Notes: a model not told the origin generated them from the letters alone. A stretch of 64,000 nt of DNA from Planctomycetota bacterium (GCA_003389325.1 QQVE01000065.1:165353-229352), one strand, 5' to 3'; positions 21,515-33,019 are shown, counted from the first letter of the stretch. Translations and numbers: made by a program.

Positions 21515-22096
21515 ATGCCAGAGTTCGTCCAGGGACTCTTCGATACGACGGACTTTCCACCGCGCTGGCATTGCGGAAGCTGGTCGACGGCGCACGGGAT
21601 AACCCATATTGTCGCCGATGTGTCGATCGCTTCGGCGTATGCCGCCATTCCTCTGGTGCTGGCATTTTACATTTGGCGGCGGCGCGATACGCCCTTTGTG
21701 CCGGTCTTCTGGTTGTTTGCTGCCTTCATCCTGTTTTGCGGAATGGGTCACGCGATCGAGGCATCGATCTTTTGGCATCCCTGGTACCGCGTCTCAGCGC
21801 TGGTGAAAGTTTGCACGGCCCTTGCGTCGTGGGCGACCGTGCTGGTGTTAATTCCGATCATACCCCAGGCGCTTTCACTTCCCGGACTTGCGGCAGTCAA
21901 CAAGCGTTTAGCCGAGGAAGTCGCGGAGCGGCGCGCGACGGAACAACGGCTCAGAGAGTCGTACGAGGAGTCTCAGAGATTCTCGCGTTGTCTCATCGAT
22001 CGCGAGGAGCGCGTGATCGAATTGAAGGAGGAGATCAACGCACTGCTGCGCGAGCGGCAACAGGCTCCGCGCTACATGACCCAGCCGCCCTGTTAA
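21515..22096 (+). CDS. Ethylene-receptor-like transmembrane sensor without kinase domain
   Basis: 193 residues; ATG preceded by GGGAGGAG. Three membrane helices (about 30-54, 62-84, 93-117) match the ethylene-binding domain of plant ETR1 and cyanobacterial homologues. D35 (HIVADVS), Y42 and P46 (SAYAAIP), C75 and H79 (FCGMGH) correspond to ETR1 D25, Y32, P36, C65 and H69, a constant offset of ten. C65 and H69 are the copper ligands there. After KVCTALASWATV a coiled coil follows (REERVIELKEEINALLRE) and the protein ends. A separate kinase starts 21 bases downstream. Ligand (ethylene, or only copper) is unproven. Confidence 0.83.
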   Translation: MPEFVQGLFDTTDFPPRWHCGSWSTAHGITHIVADVSIASAYAAIPLVLAFYIWRRRDTPFVPVFWLFAAFILFCGMGHAIEASIFWHPWYRVSALVKVCTALASWATVLVLIPIIPQALSLPGLAAVNKRLAEEVAERRATEQRLRESYEESQRFSRCLIDREERVIELKEEINALLRERQQAPRYMTQPPC

Positions 22097-22117
22097 CTTG
22101 AGTGCCAGAGGGCCGGA

Positions 22118-23758
22118 ATGGAAACGAAGCCCCATCGCCGCTACCCGTTGTGGATCGCCGCTGTTGCGGCGGCCGTCATTTTCCTGGCCGACATCCTCGT
22201 TGAACTCGGAGTAGCCATTCCGCTGCTGTATGTCGTGGTTGTGCTGCTCGCCTGCCGCTCCGGCAGCGAACGCGGCGTGTGGACCGCTGCCGTCGGCTGC
22301 ACGCTGTTGACGCTGGTCGGCCTGTTCCTCTCGCGCTCCGGTGGCGAACCGGCCAAAATCATCGCAAATCGTCTCCTTTCGGCCTCGGCCGTCTGGATTG
22401 CGGCAGCCACCTGCCTGCACATTCTCACTCTGCAGAAGCAGCAAGCCCAACGGGCCAAGACGGCCGAGGATCTGGCGGCCGAATCTCGGCGACGGCAGAT
22501 GGAAGACCACAAACAGCGCCGGGCCCTGCAGAGCGTGTTGGAGGACCTGCGGCACGAGCGCGAGCGGCTGGCGGCTAGCAACAGCAGGCCTTCGGCTACG
22601 GTGGATGCCGCCCCGACGGCAATGCTGATGGTCGATTCCGGCGGAAGAATCGTGCTTGCGAACGCCCGCGCGAACGAACTCTTCGGCTATCAACCCACTG
22701 AATTGTTGGGGCAAGCCATCGAGGTGCTCATGCCCGAACGGTTTCGCGCGGAGCATCCGAATCATCGCCGCGACTTTTTGACGAGTCCCGCGGCGCGCCC
22801 GATGGGCCCGGGGCGCGACCTGTACGGGCTGCGAAAAGACGGCAGCGAGTTTCCAGTCTCCGTGGGTCTAAGTCCCTTCGAGACCGAAGAGGGCACGTTC
22901 GTCCTGAGCGGCATCGTCGATATCACCGAGAGCAAGAAGCTCGAGGAGGACCAACGCAAGCTCAACAGCGAACTGGAACGTCGCGTCAAGGAACGGACCG
23001 CTGAGCTCGACGAAGTGAACCAGGCGCTCAAGAACACGAACGCTGAGCTGGAACAGTTCGCCTACATCGCTTCGCACGACCTTCAGGAGCCCTTGCGCAA
23101 GGTCTCGGCGTTTTGTGAGCTGCTCCAAGAAGAGGTGGGCGGCGAACTCAGCGGCGATGCCAACCAGTACATCGGCTACGTTGTCGACGGGGCCCGGCGG
23201 ATGCGGGCACTGATTAGCGATCTGCTGATGTATTCGCGGGCCACGAGGACCGGCCGGCAGCTTGTTGTCACCGATTCCAACGCCGCCTGGGACGAGGCCG
23301 TGGCCCTAATGGACTTCGACCCTGCCGACGGCAGCGTCCAAATCACGCGCGATAACCTGCCGCATGTGCTGGCCGAAAAGGTGGGGTTGGTGCAGCTCTT
23401 TCAGAACCTGATCAGCAATGCCTTGAAGTACCGATCCGATGCTACGCCCGTTGTTCATGCGGCAATCGCCCAACGCGACGGCGAGTGGCTCTTCTCGGTC
23501 AGCGACAACGGGATCGGAATCGAGCCTCAGTATCTCGAGACCATTTTCGTCATCTTCAAGCGGCTGCATGCCCGTGACGCCTACTCGGGCACCGGCATCG
23601 GTTTGGCCGTGTGCAAGAAGATCGTGGAGCGACTCGGCGGCACGATCTGGGCCGAATCCAAGCCCGGCGAGGGAACGACGTTTTACTTTACCGTGCCCAA
23701 CGAGGGAGTTTCGAGCGATGTGTGCATCTCAGACGAAAACTTCGCCACGGCTGATTGA
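22118..23758 (+). CDS. Membrane PAS histidine kinase (phytochrome-type HisKA)
   Basis: 546 residues, AGAGGG upstream. Residues 9-105 form about four membrane helices like a DUF4118/MASE-type anchor. A coiled coil leads to a PAS domain (162-272; APTAMLMVDSGGRIVLAN), then a linker ERRVKERTAELDEVN and an H-box of the phytochrome-kinase type (FAYIASHDLQEPLRKV, H320). The HATPase has LISNALKYR, SDNGIGIEP and GTGIGLAVCKKIVERLGG. All motifs are intact. It starts 21 bases after the ethylene-receptor-like gene and overlaps the response regulator gene by 41 bases, a tight three-gene signalling operon. Confidence 0.92.
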   Translation: METKPHRRYPLWIAAVAAAVIFLADILVELGVAIPLLYVVVVLLACRSGSERGVWTAAVGCTLLTLVGLFLSRSGGEPAKIIANRLLSASAVWIAAATCLHILTLQKQQAQRAKTAEDLAAESRRRQMEDHKQRRALQSVLEDLRHERERLAASNSRPSATVDAAPTAMLMVDSGGRIVLANARANELFGYQPTELLGQAIEVLMPERFRAEHPNHRRDFLTSPAARPMGPGRDLYGLRKDGSEFPVSVGLSPFETEEGTFVLSGIVDITESKKLEEDQRKLNSELERRVKERTAELDEVNQALKNTNAELEQFAYIASHDLQEPLRKVSAFCELLQEEVGGELSGDANQYIGYVVDGARRMRALISDLLMYSRATRTGRQLVVTDSNAAWDEAVALMDFDPADGSVQITRDNLPHVLAEKVGLVQLFQNLISNALKYRSDATPVVHAAIAQRDGEWLFSVSDNGIGIEPQYLETIFVIFKRLHARDAYSGTGIGLAVCKKIVERLGGTIWAESKPGEGTTFYFTVPNEGVSSDVCISDENFATAD

Positions 23759-24182
23759 CGTGCTGTTGGTCGAAGACGACCCGGGCGACGTGCTGCTGAC
23801 GCGCAAGACGCTGGAGAGCGAGAAGATTTTTACGTCGTTGCACGTCGTTGGCGATGGCGTCGAGGCGCTGGAATACTTGCGGCAAGGCGAAAAGTATGGA
23901 GATGCGAAGCGGCCCGATTTGATTCTGCTGGACCTCAACATGCCGCGCATGGACGGTCGCGAGTTGCTCGCCGTGCTGAAGGCCGACGAGGATCTGAAGA
24001 ACATTCCCGTCGTGGTTCTGACAACGTCGAGTGCCGACGAGGACATTCTTCGGTCGTACGATTTGCAGGCGAGCTGCTACGTGACCAAGCCGGTCGACCT
24101 CGATGCCTTCAAGAAGGTGATCGCCGCGATCGGAGATTTCTGGCTGGCCTGCGTCCGCTATCCGCCACACGACAGTGGGTGA
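23718..24182 (+). CDS. Rcp1-like response regulator
   Basis: 154 residues. The ATG at 23718 lies inside the end of the kinase gene, with AGGGAG about ten bases upstream. It is a single receiver of the Rcp1/CheY-like type that partners phytochrome-type kinases: LLVEDDPGDVLLT at 16-28, phosphoacceptor D72 (LILLDLNMPRMDG), T103 (VVVLTTSSAD) and K125 (CYVTKPVDL). No output domain. Overlap with the upstream kinase implies translational coupling and a cognate pair. Confidence 0.92.
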   Translation: MCASQTKTSPRLIDVLLVEDDPGDVLLTRKTLESEKIFTSLHVVGDGVEALEYLRQGEKYGDAKRPDLILLDLNMPRMDGRELLAVLKADEDLKNIPVVVLTTSSADEDILRSYDLQASCYVTKPVDLDAFKKVIAAIGDFWLACVRYPPHDSG

Positions 24183-24373
24183 ACGCTCGGCCGCGGTGTT
24201 TGAACACGTTTGCCTCCCATCGCTGCCCGCAGACCTTCTCGCCGCAAGGGTCGTCCCGGGTCGAGAGCCGTCGAGATTTCGGCCCTGCCGCAACCTGCCT
24301 GCGGAATCCGCGGTGCAGGAGGGATTGACCCCCGCCCCCACCGGCGTAAGCTGAAGGTTTGCAGCCAACGCAC

Positions 24374-25184
<811 letters not shown>

Positions 25185-25334
25185 GCGCGTGCAGAGCCGA
25201 TTGCGGACGAACGCCTCTGTGCCACTGAGGAAGCCGTACCGATGACATGCATTCTTGCAAGGCGAAGCTTATGTAACCATAACACTCCACTGAATTCGCA
25301 AGCGCCGGCCCGGCGGGGGAGTATTTCGACTGAA

Positions 25335-25366
25335 ATGGCCACGATCGATCATGGCCACGATCGATT
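25335..25366. repeat. Two tandem 16-base repeats upstream of the PP2C gene
   Basis: ATGGCCACGATCGATC at 25335-25350 is followed directly by ATGGCCACGATCGATT at 25351-25366. Within the pair, ATCGATC and GATCGAT also form an inverted repeat around ATGGCCAC. It lies 113 bases before the PP2C start in a 294-base divergent intergenic region and is a candidate operator. Confidence 0.45.
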
Positions 25367-25478
25367 TCGACCCATCAACTTTCGTGGATTGGCGCCCCGG
25401 GACGAACTGCCGTTTGTTTGTAGTGCAAGTGCGCAAACGCTAGATTGCGGGTTGCAGTTCTATCTCGGAGACACTGCC

Positions 25479-26375
25479 ATGGACCCACGCGAAGCGGAAA
25501 CGGTCGAGTTGTTCAAGCCGGCGCTGGCGGCCGAGAAGTACTTTTTCGATACGGCGGTCAACCTGGCATTCGAGTTCGGCGGGGCCAGCCACGTTGGCCT
25601 GCGTCGCGCGGAGAACCAGGACCACTACTTGGTCGTGCGCCGCACGCGCACGCAGGAGGTCGTGCTCACCAACGTCGACCGCGACCAGTTGGTGCTGCCG
25701 CCCGACTCCTCGTACGGCATGGCTGTGGCCGACGGCATGGGGGCCACCGGCCGCGGCGACCTGGCCAGCAAGTTGGCCATACGCACCGCGTGGGAGCTGG
25801 CCGGACGCACGACCAGTTGGCTCATGCGGCTGGGCGATTTGAACACCAATGAGCTGGCCGAGCGCATCTCGGGCTTCACCTACCTGATGCAGCAGGCGTT
25901 CGACAACGAATTCAGCGACAACCCGGGTTTTGCCGAGAGCGGGACGACCTGGACGTGTGCCTACTTCGTCAGCTCGTTTGTGGTGGTGGCCAATATCGGC
26001 GATTCGCCCTGTTTCCTGTGGCGCGACGGCATCATGGCACGCGTTTCGATCGACCACACCGTCGAGCAGGAGTTCATGGCCGCGGGCGTGCCGGGCGAGG
26101 TCGCGGGCAAGTTCGGGCATATGCTCACCCGCTGTTTCGGGTCGCACACCCAAAACGCGCGTCCCGACGTGCACCACCTGCGGCTGCAAGCCGGCGACCA
26201 ATTGCTCTTGTGCACGGATGGATTGACCGACATGGTCGCCAGCGAGCGCATTGCCCAATGCATCGACGAGTCGAAGACCGCGCAGGCGGCGTGCGACGGG
26301 CTTATCGAGTTGGCGCTGGCCGCCGGCGGCAAGGACAACGTGACCGCCGTGCTCGCCCGGGCGAAGGCGGAGTAG
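25479..26375 (+). CDS. PP2C-family serine/threonine phosphatase
   Basis: 298 residues from the ATG at 25479 (GGAG upstream); the open frame continues upstream but codes for nothing recognisable. It shows all PPM metal motifs: ENQDHYLV (first Asp), VADGMGATGRGD, SGTTWTCAYF, VANIGDSPCFLWRDG, TRCFG, LLLCTDGLTDM and GGKDNVTAV. It is therefore likely active, unlike the SpoIIE-type protein at 11.3 kb. The usual role is to reverse Hanks-type kinase phosphorylation. No kinase gene lies nearby. A hairpin follows the stop. Confidence 0.92.
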   Translation: MDPREAETVELFKPALAAEKYFFDTAVNLAFEFGGASHVGLRRAENQDHYLVVRRTRTQEVVLTNVDRDQLVLPPDSSYGMAVADGMGATGRGDLASKLAIRTAWELAGRTTSWLMRLGDLNTNELAERISGFTYLMQQAFDNEFSDNPGFAESGTTWTCAYFVSSFVVVANIGDSPCFLWRDGIMARVSIDHTVEQEFMAAGVPGEVAGKFGHMLTRCFGSHTQNARPDVHHLRLQAGDQLLLCTDGLTDMVASERIAQCIDESKTAQAACDGLIELALAAGGKDNVTAVLARAKAE

Positions 26376-26388
26376 CCACCAGTCACCA

Positions 26389-26409
26389 GGTGGTTGCATT
26401 GGAACCACC
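26389..26409 (+). terminator. Hairpin after the PP2C gene
   Basis: GGTGGTT (26389-26395) and AACCACC (26403-26409) form a perfect seven-base-pair stem with a seven-base loop, 13 bases after the PP2C stop. No T-run follows, so termination is likely but not certain. Confidence 0.45.
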
Positions 26410-26590
26410 AGGCAGGAAGGACGTTCGAACGTCTGTTGTCGCTTTTTCCCGGCAGCGAGGGGGCCTGTTCGCCAACTGCGTTGTCGGCGGGTATGGGGGT
26501 ATCGGGGCGCGGGGGCATCTGCTAAGAAGAAGGTTCCCCCCGGGCGGCGCGCAGCCGGCAGCGCCTTGCCCCTACCTTGGAGCGCTTCCC

Positions 26591-27493
26591 ATGTCAGTTT
26601 CGCATGCCAGGCGGCTCGACCGCAACTGGTGGGCATTTGGCGTCGTGGCGGGCATCCACGTGGCGGCCCTGCTAGCCCTGGTCCCCTGGCTATTCAGTTG
26701 GACAGGCCTGGTGATGGCGTTTGCCGGCTGCTACCTCTTCGGCACGCTGGGCATCAACCTCGGCTTTCATCGCCTGCTATCGCACCGCAGTTTCAAGTGC
26801 CCGCTGTTGCTCGAGCACGCGCTGGCGGTGCTCGGCGTGTGCTGCCTGCAGAAGTCGCCCGGGCAGTTCGTGGCCACGCATCGGGCCCATCACCAGCACG
26901 AAGACGACGAGCTCGATCCGCATTCGCCGCTGGTGACGCTGTTTTGGGGGCACGCCGGCTGGCTGTTTGTCGAGAACCGCGACTTCGACAACGTTTCCAC
27001 TTACGATCACTATGCCCGCGACGTTTTTCGCGACCCATTCTACTTGCGGCTGGAGCGCCAGTTCGGCTACCTGTGGGTCTATGCCGCGCACGCGTTGCTG
27101 TTCTACGCCGTGGGCTTTGCCGTCGGCTTGCTCTGGCCGGGCGGATCGTTGCTCGCCGGCGTGCAGTTCGGACTGAGCTTGTTGGTCTGGGGCGTGTTCG
27201 TGCGCACGGTGCTGGTATGGCACATCACCTGGAGCGTCAACTCGTTCGGCCACGTGTGGGGCTATCGCACCTACGAGACGCGCGGCAACTCGCGCAACAA
27301 CGTGCTGATCGGGCTGATCAGCAACGGCGACGGCTGGCACAACAACCATCACGCCGACCAACGTGCCGCTTCGCACGGCCACCAATGGTGGGAGCTCGAC
27401 GTCACGTATTTGACCCTGCTGGCACTCCGTTTCTGCGGTCTGGCCTGGGATCTGGTGCCGATCGGGGCTCCGAGTGAGCCTGCGGCCCGCTAG
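26591..27493 (+). CDS. Acyl-CoA/acyl-lipid desaturase (integral membrane, diiron)
   Basis: 300 residues; GGAG nine bases before the ATG. It is an integral-membrane fatty-acid desaturase of the delta-9 acyl-CoA type, inserting a double bond using a diiron centre. The three histidine boxes are present: HRLLSH (60-65), HRAHH (97-101) and HNNHH (about 253-257), between hydrophobic helix pairs (VVAGIHVAALLALVPWLF; YLWVYAAHALLFYAVGFAV). Length and box spacing are normal. No electron-donor gene is adjacent. Predicted role is membrane fluidity adjustment. The RRM gene, often cold-linked, lies downstream, but no shared operon is evident. Confidence 0.92.
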   Translation: MSVSHARRLDRNWWAFGVVAGIHVAALLALVPWLFSWTGLVMAFAGCYLFGTLGINLGFHRLLSHRSFKCPLLLEHALAVLGVCCLQKSPGQFVATHRAHHQHEDDELDPHSPLVTLFWGHAGWLFVENRDFDNVSTYDHYARDVFRDPFYLRLERQFGYLWVYAAHALLFYAVGFAVGLLWPGGSLLAGVQFGLSLLVWGVFVRTVLVWHITWSVNSFGHVWGYRTYETRGNSRNNVLIGLISNGDGWHNNHHADQRAASHGHQWWELDVTYLTLLALRFCGLAWDLVPIGAPSEPAAR

Positions 27494-27706
27494 CGGGCCC
27501 GGGAATCGACCTAGCTTTCGGGGGCGAATCGCGTATAGTACGAGCAGTCGGTGTGACGGCGCGCTCGAAGCGTTGGTTCTCCAGAATCCGCCCTCGTCCT
27601 CTCTCGTCTTGCCTGCTTGGCGGGGGCCACCACGTTGGCCTCTTTTCGATTCGACCCCGAAAAAAACGTTCTTTGGGTCGAGAAGCTTCCCCCGAGGAGT
27701 CGATTC

Positions 27707-28012
27707 GTGGGCAAGAAACTGTATGCTGGAAACCTGAGCTACAACGTCACCAGCAGCGAATTGGAAGAATTGTTTGCGGCCTTTGGCAGCGTGCGCAGCG
27801 CGCAAGTCATCCAGGACCGCGACACGGGCCGCAGCAAGGGCTTCGGCTTTGTGGAGATGGACGACGACAACGCCGCCAACCAGGCCATCGAGGGACTGAA
27901 CCTGAAGGAGCACGACGGCCGTGCCATGACCGTCAACGAGGCCAAGCCGCGCGAAGATCGCGGCGGGTCGCGCGGAGGTTACCGCGGAGGACGCCGAGCT
28001 GGACAGTACTAA
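27707..28012 (+). CDS. RRM-type single-domain RNA-binding protein
   Basis: 101 residues from the GTG at 27707, chosen because GAGGAG sits seven bases upstream and gives the standard N-terminus MGKKLYAGNLSYN. One RNA-recognition motif: RNP2 KLYAGNLSY and RNP1 KGFGFVEM, with the three aromatic positions that stack on RNA (Y, F, F). A short glycine/arginine-rich tail (GGSRGGYRGGRR) follows, as in cyanobacterial Rbp proteins. Probably an RNA chaperone in the cytoplasm. The 213-base upstream gap may hold a long 5' leader. A strong intrinsic terminator follows. Confidence 0.93.
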   Translation: MGKKLYAGNLSYNVTSSELEELFAAFGSVRSAQVIQDRDTGRSKGFGFVEMDDDNAANQAIEGLNLKEHDGRAMTVNEAKPREDRGGSRGGYRGGRRAGQY

Positions 28013-28043
28013 CACGTCGTTAACTGCGGCCAGATACAACGCT

Positions 28044-28084
28044 CCGGAGGGGCGCGCAGGCGCGTGCCCCTCCGGTTTCGTTTT
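28044..28084 (+). terminator. Rho-independent terminator of the RRM gene
   Basis: CCGGAGGGGC at 28044 pairs with GCCCCTCCGG ending at 28075, extended inside by GCG/CGC pairs, and is followed by TTTCGTTTT. It is the clearest intrinsic terminator in the window, 31 bases after the stop. Confidence 0.88.
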
Positions 28085-28151
28085 CTGGCAAGTGGTCGGG
28101 CACGACACGACATCCCACGGATGTCACACTACAACATGAGGGCCATCACGA

Positions 28152-28439
28152 TTGGGAAATAAACGACCGCACCACAACAACCGTCGTCGCAAGGGCCGGG
28201 GAGGCGCTCCGCCGCCGCCCCCCATCGTCATTCCCCCCAGCAAGCCCCCGATCGAATACGGGGACCCGGTCACCCTGCTCGAAGACCGCAGCAAGGCCAC
28301 GTTCGAATTCAAGTCCGGCACCTGGGTGCCGTTCGATATGTCGATCGCCGAATGCCGGCGGAACGACTGCGAGGTCAAAGAGCTGCCTCAAAAAGTGAAG
28401 CAGATGACCCGCTACGAAGTCCGCTTCCCGCTGGAGTAG
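28152..28439 (+). CDS. Small conserved-looking hypothetical protein
   Basis: 95 residues from a TTG at 28152 with GAGGG upstream; the ATG at 28136 meets a stop after nine codons. The first 20 residues are very basic (GNKRPHHNNRRRKGRGG), followed by a run of prolines, then a compact segment DPVTLLEDRSKATFEFKSGTWVPFDMSIAECR. No known domain. The basic tail suggests nucleic-acid contact, which is inference. It is convergent with the sulfatase gene cluster, 29 bases away. Confidence 0.65.
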   Translation: MGNKRPHHNNRRRKGRGGAPPPPPIVIPPSKPPIEYGDPVTLLEDRSKATFEFKSGTWVPFDMSIAECRRNDCEVKELPQKVKQMTRYEVRFPLE

Positions 28440-28468
28440 CGCGCCTCGTTCTCTGTGGTCTCCCTACG

Positions 28469-30844
28469 TCATTCGAGTTCGAAGCTCACCTTTTCGATCT
28501 TGCCGGTGAACTCGAACTTGCCGCGGTCGGCGTAGGCCGGATCGACCGGCGTGATCGAGTCGCGGCCCACCTCGAAGGGCTCCAGGCCATAGCGGAACAG
28601 CGTGCGCTCGAGCTTCCCCTCGCCGGCCGGTTTGCCGTCGACCACGAGCGCAAGCGTGCCGCCCCCGTTTTTCGATCCGTCGGGGGTGAACTTCGCCTCG
28701 AGCGTGACCGCTCCCTCGGGCACGGAGACCGTGCCGGGAATGTCGACGTTGGCGATGTCGAAGCACGTGTAGCGGAAGTGCGGCTTGCCGTCCATCACGT
28801 ACAGCGACCAGCCCGCGGAGAAAGCACCGACGCAGGTGACGACGCCTTCGGCACCGCCCGAGGGAATCACGAGCTCGGCCGTGATCGTGTGTGCACGCGG
28901 AAACGTTTGCGGCCCGACCGGATCGGGCATCTTCACGTCGTTGCCGTAATAGGTCCAGCTCGTGGGGGGCGTGCCGGCCACGCGCAACTTCGGATCGAAC
29001 CGTTCCGACATGCGCGGATCGAGCGGCAGCACGTCGTATTTCCGGGCCTCGACAAAAAACAGGTCCTGCAGCTCCTTCAGCTTGTCGGGGTGCTCTCGGG
29101 CCAGGTCCACGGCCTGGGAGAAGTCGTCGTCGACGTGGTAGAGCTCCCACGTGGCACTCTTCAGGGCTCCGACCGAACGCCCGCCGGTCTGCCACGGGGC
29201 CGCGAATGCCGAGCAGGCCATCCACCCGTCGTGATAGATCGCGCGGTTGCACATCATCTCGAAGTATTGCGTCTTGCGCGTCCCTTCGGCATCCGCGTCG
29301 TCGAACGTGTAGCACATGCTCACGCCTTCGATCGGCTTTTGCGGAATGCCGTCGACCTCTTTCGGTTCGGCAATCCCGCACGCTTCGAGAATCGTGGGCA
29401 CGACGTCGATCACGTGATGGAACTGCGTGCGCTGCTCGCCCCCCGCCTGGATTCCCTTTGGCCAGTGCACGACCAGCGGGTTGCGGGTGCCGCCGAAATG
29501 GCTGGCCACCTGCTTGGTCCATTGAAACGGCGCGTCCATCGCCCAGGCCCAGCCCACCGGCACGTGCGGTTCGCTGGTGGGCCCACCGATTTCATCCAGG
29601 CGATTGATCGTGCTCTCCAGCCCGAGCTGAATGCCCAACAAGCTCGCCAGTTCGCTGAAGGTGCCTTGCAGCCCGCCTTCGGCGCTGGCGCCGTTGTCGC
29701 CGACGATGTAGAAGATCAGCGTGTTGTCGAGTTCCCCCGCAGCGTCGAGCGCGTCGATCAGCCGGCCGACGTGGTGGTCGGTGTGGGCCATGTACTCGGC
29801 ATAGTTTTCCATCAGCCGCAGGTAGACCTTCTTTTCATCAACGCTGGTGCTGTCCCAGGCCGGGATCGAGGCCGGACGCGGCGTCAGCTTCGTGCCTTTG
29901 GGGATGATGCCCATTGCGAGTTGCCGCGCGTGGATCTTTTCGCGCTCCTTGTCCCAGCCGTGATCGAACTTCCCCTTGTACCTGCCTCGCCATTCCTTCG
30001 GCACATGGTGCGGCGCGTGCACGGCGCCGGTGCTGAAGTAGCAAAACCACGGCTTGTCGCGATCGGCCGCGCGCGTGTTATTGATCCAGGCGATGGCCTC
30101 GTCGGTCAGGTCCTCGGTGAGGTGGTAGCCTTGCTCCGGCGTCTTGGGCGGCGCGACCATCACGGTGTTGCGGTACAGCGTTGGGTAGAACTGGTGGGCT
30201 TCGCCCTGGTTGAACCCGTAGAAGTAGTCGAATCCCAGCCCGGTCGGCCAGCGGTCGAAAGGCCCCGCCGGGCTGATATCCGGTTCCGGCGTGTTGTGCC
30301 ATTTGCCGAACATGCTGGTGGCGTAGCCGTGGTCGCCGAGCATCTGAGGGACCAGGGCCGTGCTGCGCGGGATGATGCCCGTGTAGCCGGGAAAGCCGGT
30401 GCCCATTTCGATGATCACGCCCGTGCCGACGCTGTGGTGGTTGCGCCCGGCCAGCAGCGCCGCGCGCGTGGGGCTGCACAGCGCCGTGGTGTGAAACCGC
30501 GTGTAGGTCAGCCCGCCATCGGCCAGCTTCTGCAGGTTGGGCGTTTGCACCGAACCGCCAAACGGCGAGCACATGCCGAAGCCCACGTCGTCCAGCAGCA
30601 CGATCAGCACGTTGGGGGCGCCATCGGGCGCTTTGATCGGCAGCGGAAAATCGGGCGTCGAATCCTGGAACGTCGGGCCGATCTTTCCGTCGAACTGCGG
30701 ATCGGGCGGAGGAAGCTGCTCGCCTTCGGTTGGGGCATCCGTCTTGTCCCACGCCAGCACCGGCAGTCCGATAAACGCCACCTGCCAACCTAAGACGATC
30801 AGCAGCCCACACAGCGCGGCACACGTCAGTCTACGGCAACACAT
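28469..30844 (-). CDS. Arylsulfatase, Cys-type (first of three)
   Basis: 791 residues with a signal peptide (ALCGLLIVLGWQVAFIG). Sulfatase fold: NVLIVLLDDVGFG holds the metal aspartates at 85-86, and HTTALCSPTRAALLAGRN carries C123 of the CxPxR motif that is oxidised to formylglycine. TGVIIEMGTG, GKWHNTPEPDI and VHAPHHVPKEW add the family's histidine and lysine positions. A C-terminal beta-domain of about 180 residues follows. It probably removes sulfate esters from polysaccharides in the periplasm or outside. It is last in a minus-strand run with the activating enzyme. The closest relative in the window is the sulfatase at 35083-37482. Confidence 0.94.
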   Translation of the reverse strand: MCCRRLTCAALCGLLIVLGWQVAFIGLPVLAWDKTDAPTEGEQLPPPDPQFDGKIGPTFQDSTPDFPLPIKAPDGAPNVLIVLLDDVGFGMCSPFGGSVQTPNLQKLADGGLTYTRFHTTALCSPTRAALLAGRNHHSVGTGVIIEMGTGFPGYTGIIPRSTALVPQMLGDHGYATSMFGKWHNTPEPDISPAGPFDRWPTGLGFDYFYGFNQGEAHQFYPTLYRNTVMVAPPKTPEQGYHLTEDLTDEAIAWINNTRAADRDKPWFCYFSTGAVHAPHHVPKEWRGRYKGKFDHGWDKEREKIHARQLAMGIIPKGTKLTPRPASIPAWDSTSVDEKKVYLRLMENYAEYMAHTDHHVGRLIDALDAAGELDNTLIFYIVGDNGASAEGGLQGTFSELASLLGIQLGLESTINRLDEIGGPTSEPHVPVGWAWAMDAPFQWTKQVASHFGGTRNPLVVHWPKGIQAGGEQRTQFHHVIDVVPTILEACGIAEPKEVDGIPQKPIEGVSMCYTFDDADAEGTRKTQYFEMMCNRAIYHDGWMACSAFAAPWQTGGRSVGALKSATWELYHVDDDFSQAVDLAREHPDKLKELQDLFFVEARKYDVLPLDPRMSERFDPKLRVAGTPPTSWTYYGNDVKMPDPVGPQTFPRAHTITAELVIPSGGAEGVVTCVGAFSAGWSLYVMDGKPHFRYTCFDIANVDIPGTVSVPEGAVTLEAKFTPDGSKNGGGTLALVVDGKPAGEGKLERTLFRYGLEPFEVGRDSITPVDPAYADRGKFEFTGKIEKVSFELE

Positions 30845-30871
30845 CGTTTGAAACCTCGGCAGGTTGAGTCT

Positions 30872-31117
30872 TCAGGTTTGCTTGGCGGCGGTTGCCGCGC
30901 GGTGCTCGCGCTGCTCGCGAAAGAACCGCTTGATCAGATCGAACAAACTCCAGCCGGTGACCATGCCCAGCAGGTAAGCGACGATCACGACCAGGAACTT
31001 CGAAACGCTGATCGACCAGGCCAGGAAAGTGACTTGGATCGCCTCGAGATTCTGCACCGAGAAGATGGCGATGGCCACCAGCGCCAAAATCGCCAATGCC
31101 GCTACGACATATCGCAT
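30872..31117 (-). CDS. LapA-family (DUF1049) small membrane protein
   Basis: 81 residues from the ATG at 31117 with GGAG upstream. Two hydrophobic helices (VVAALAILALVAIAIFSVQN; FLVVIVAYLLGMVTGWSLFDL) flank the motif VQNLEAIQVTFLAWSISVS, the hallmark of the DUF1049/LapA (YciS) family, followed by a basic tail. Family members help assemble lipopolysaccharide in proteobacteria. The role here is unknown. It is sandwiched between two sulfatase genes (101 and 27 bases), so likely in the same transcript. Confidence 0.85.
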   Translation of the reverse strand: MRYVVAALAILALVAIAIFSVQNLEAIQVTFLAWSISVSKFLVVIVAYLLGMVTGWSLFDLIKRFFREQREHRAATAAKQT

Positions 31118-31218
31118 GGTTCGCTCCTCGAAATCTGGGGTGCAAGCGCACCGATCGCGTTTTGACCCGACGCCGCCTCTCCCCATCGGGCGAGTTTGAC
31201 GCAGATCACGCCCGCAGG

Positions 31219-32991
<1,773 letters not shown>

Positions 32992-33019
32992 CGGACCCCC
33001 TTGAATCGCGTAGTGAAGC

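Noticed and set aside
21515..22096. Complete ethylene-receptor histidine kinase
   Set aside because: The protein ends after a coiled coil with a true stop codon; the next gene has its own start, SD site and a different membrane anchor, so it is not a simple frameshift of one receptor.
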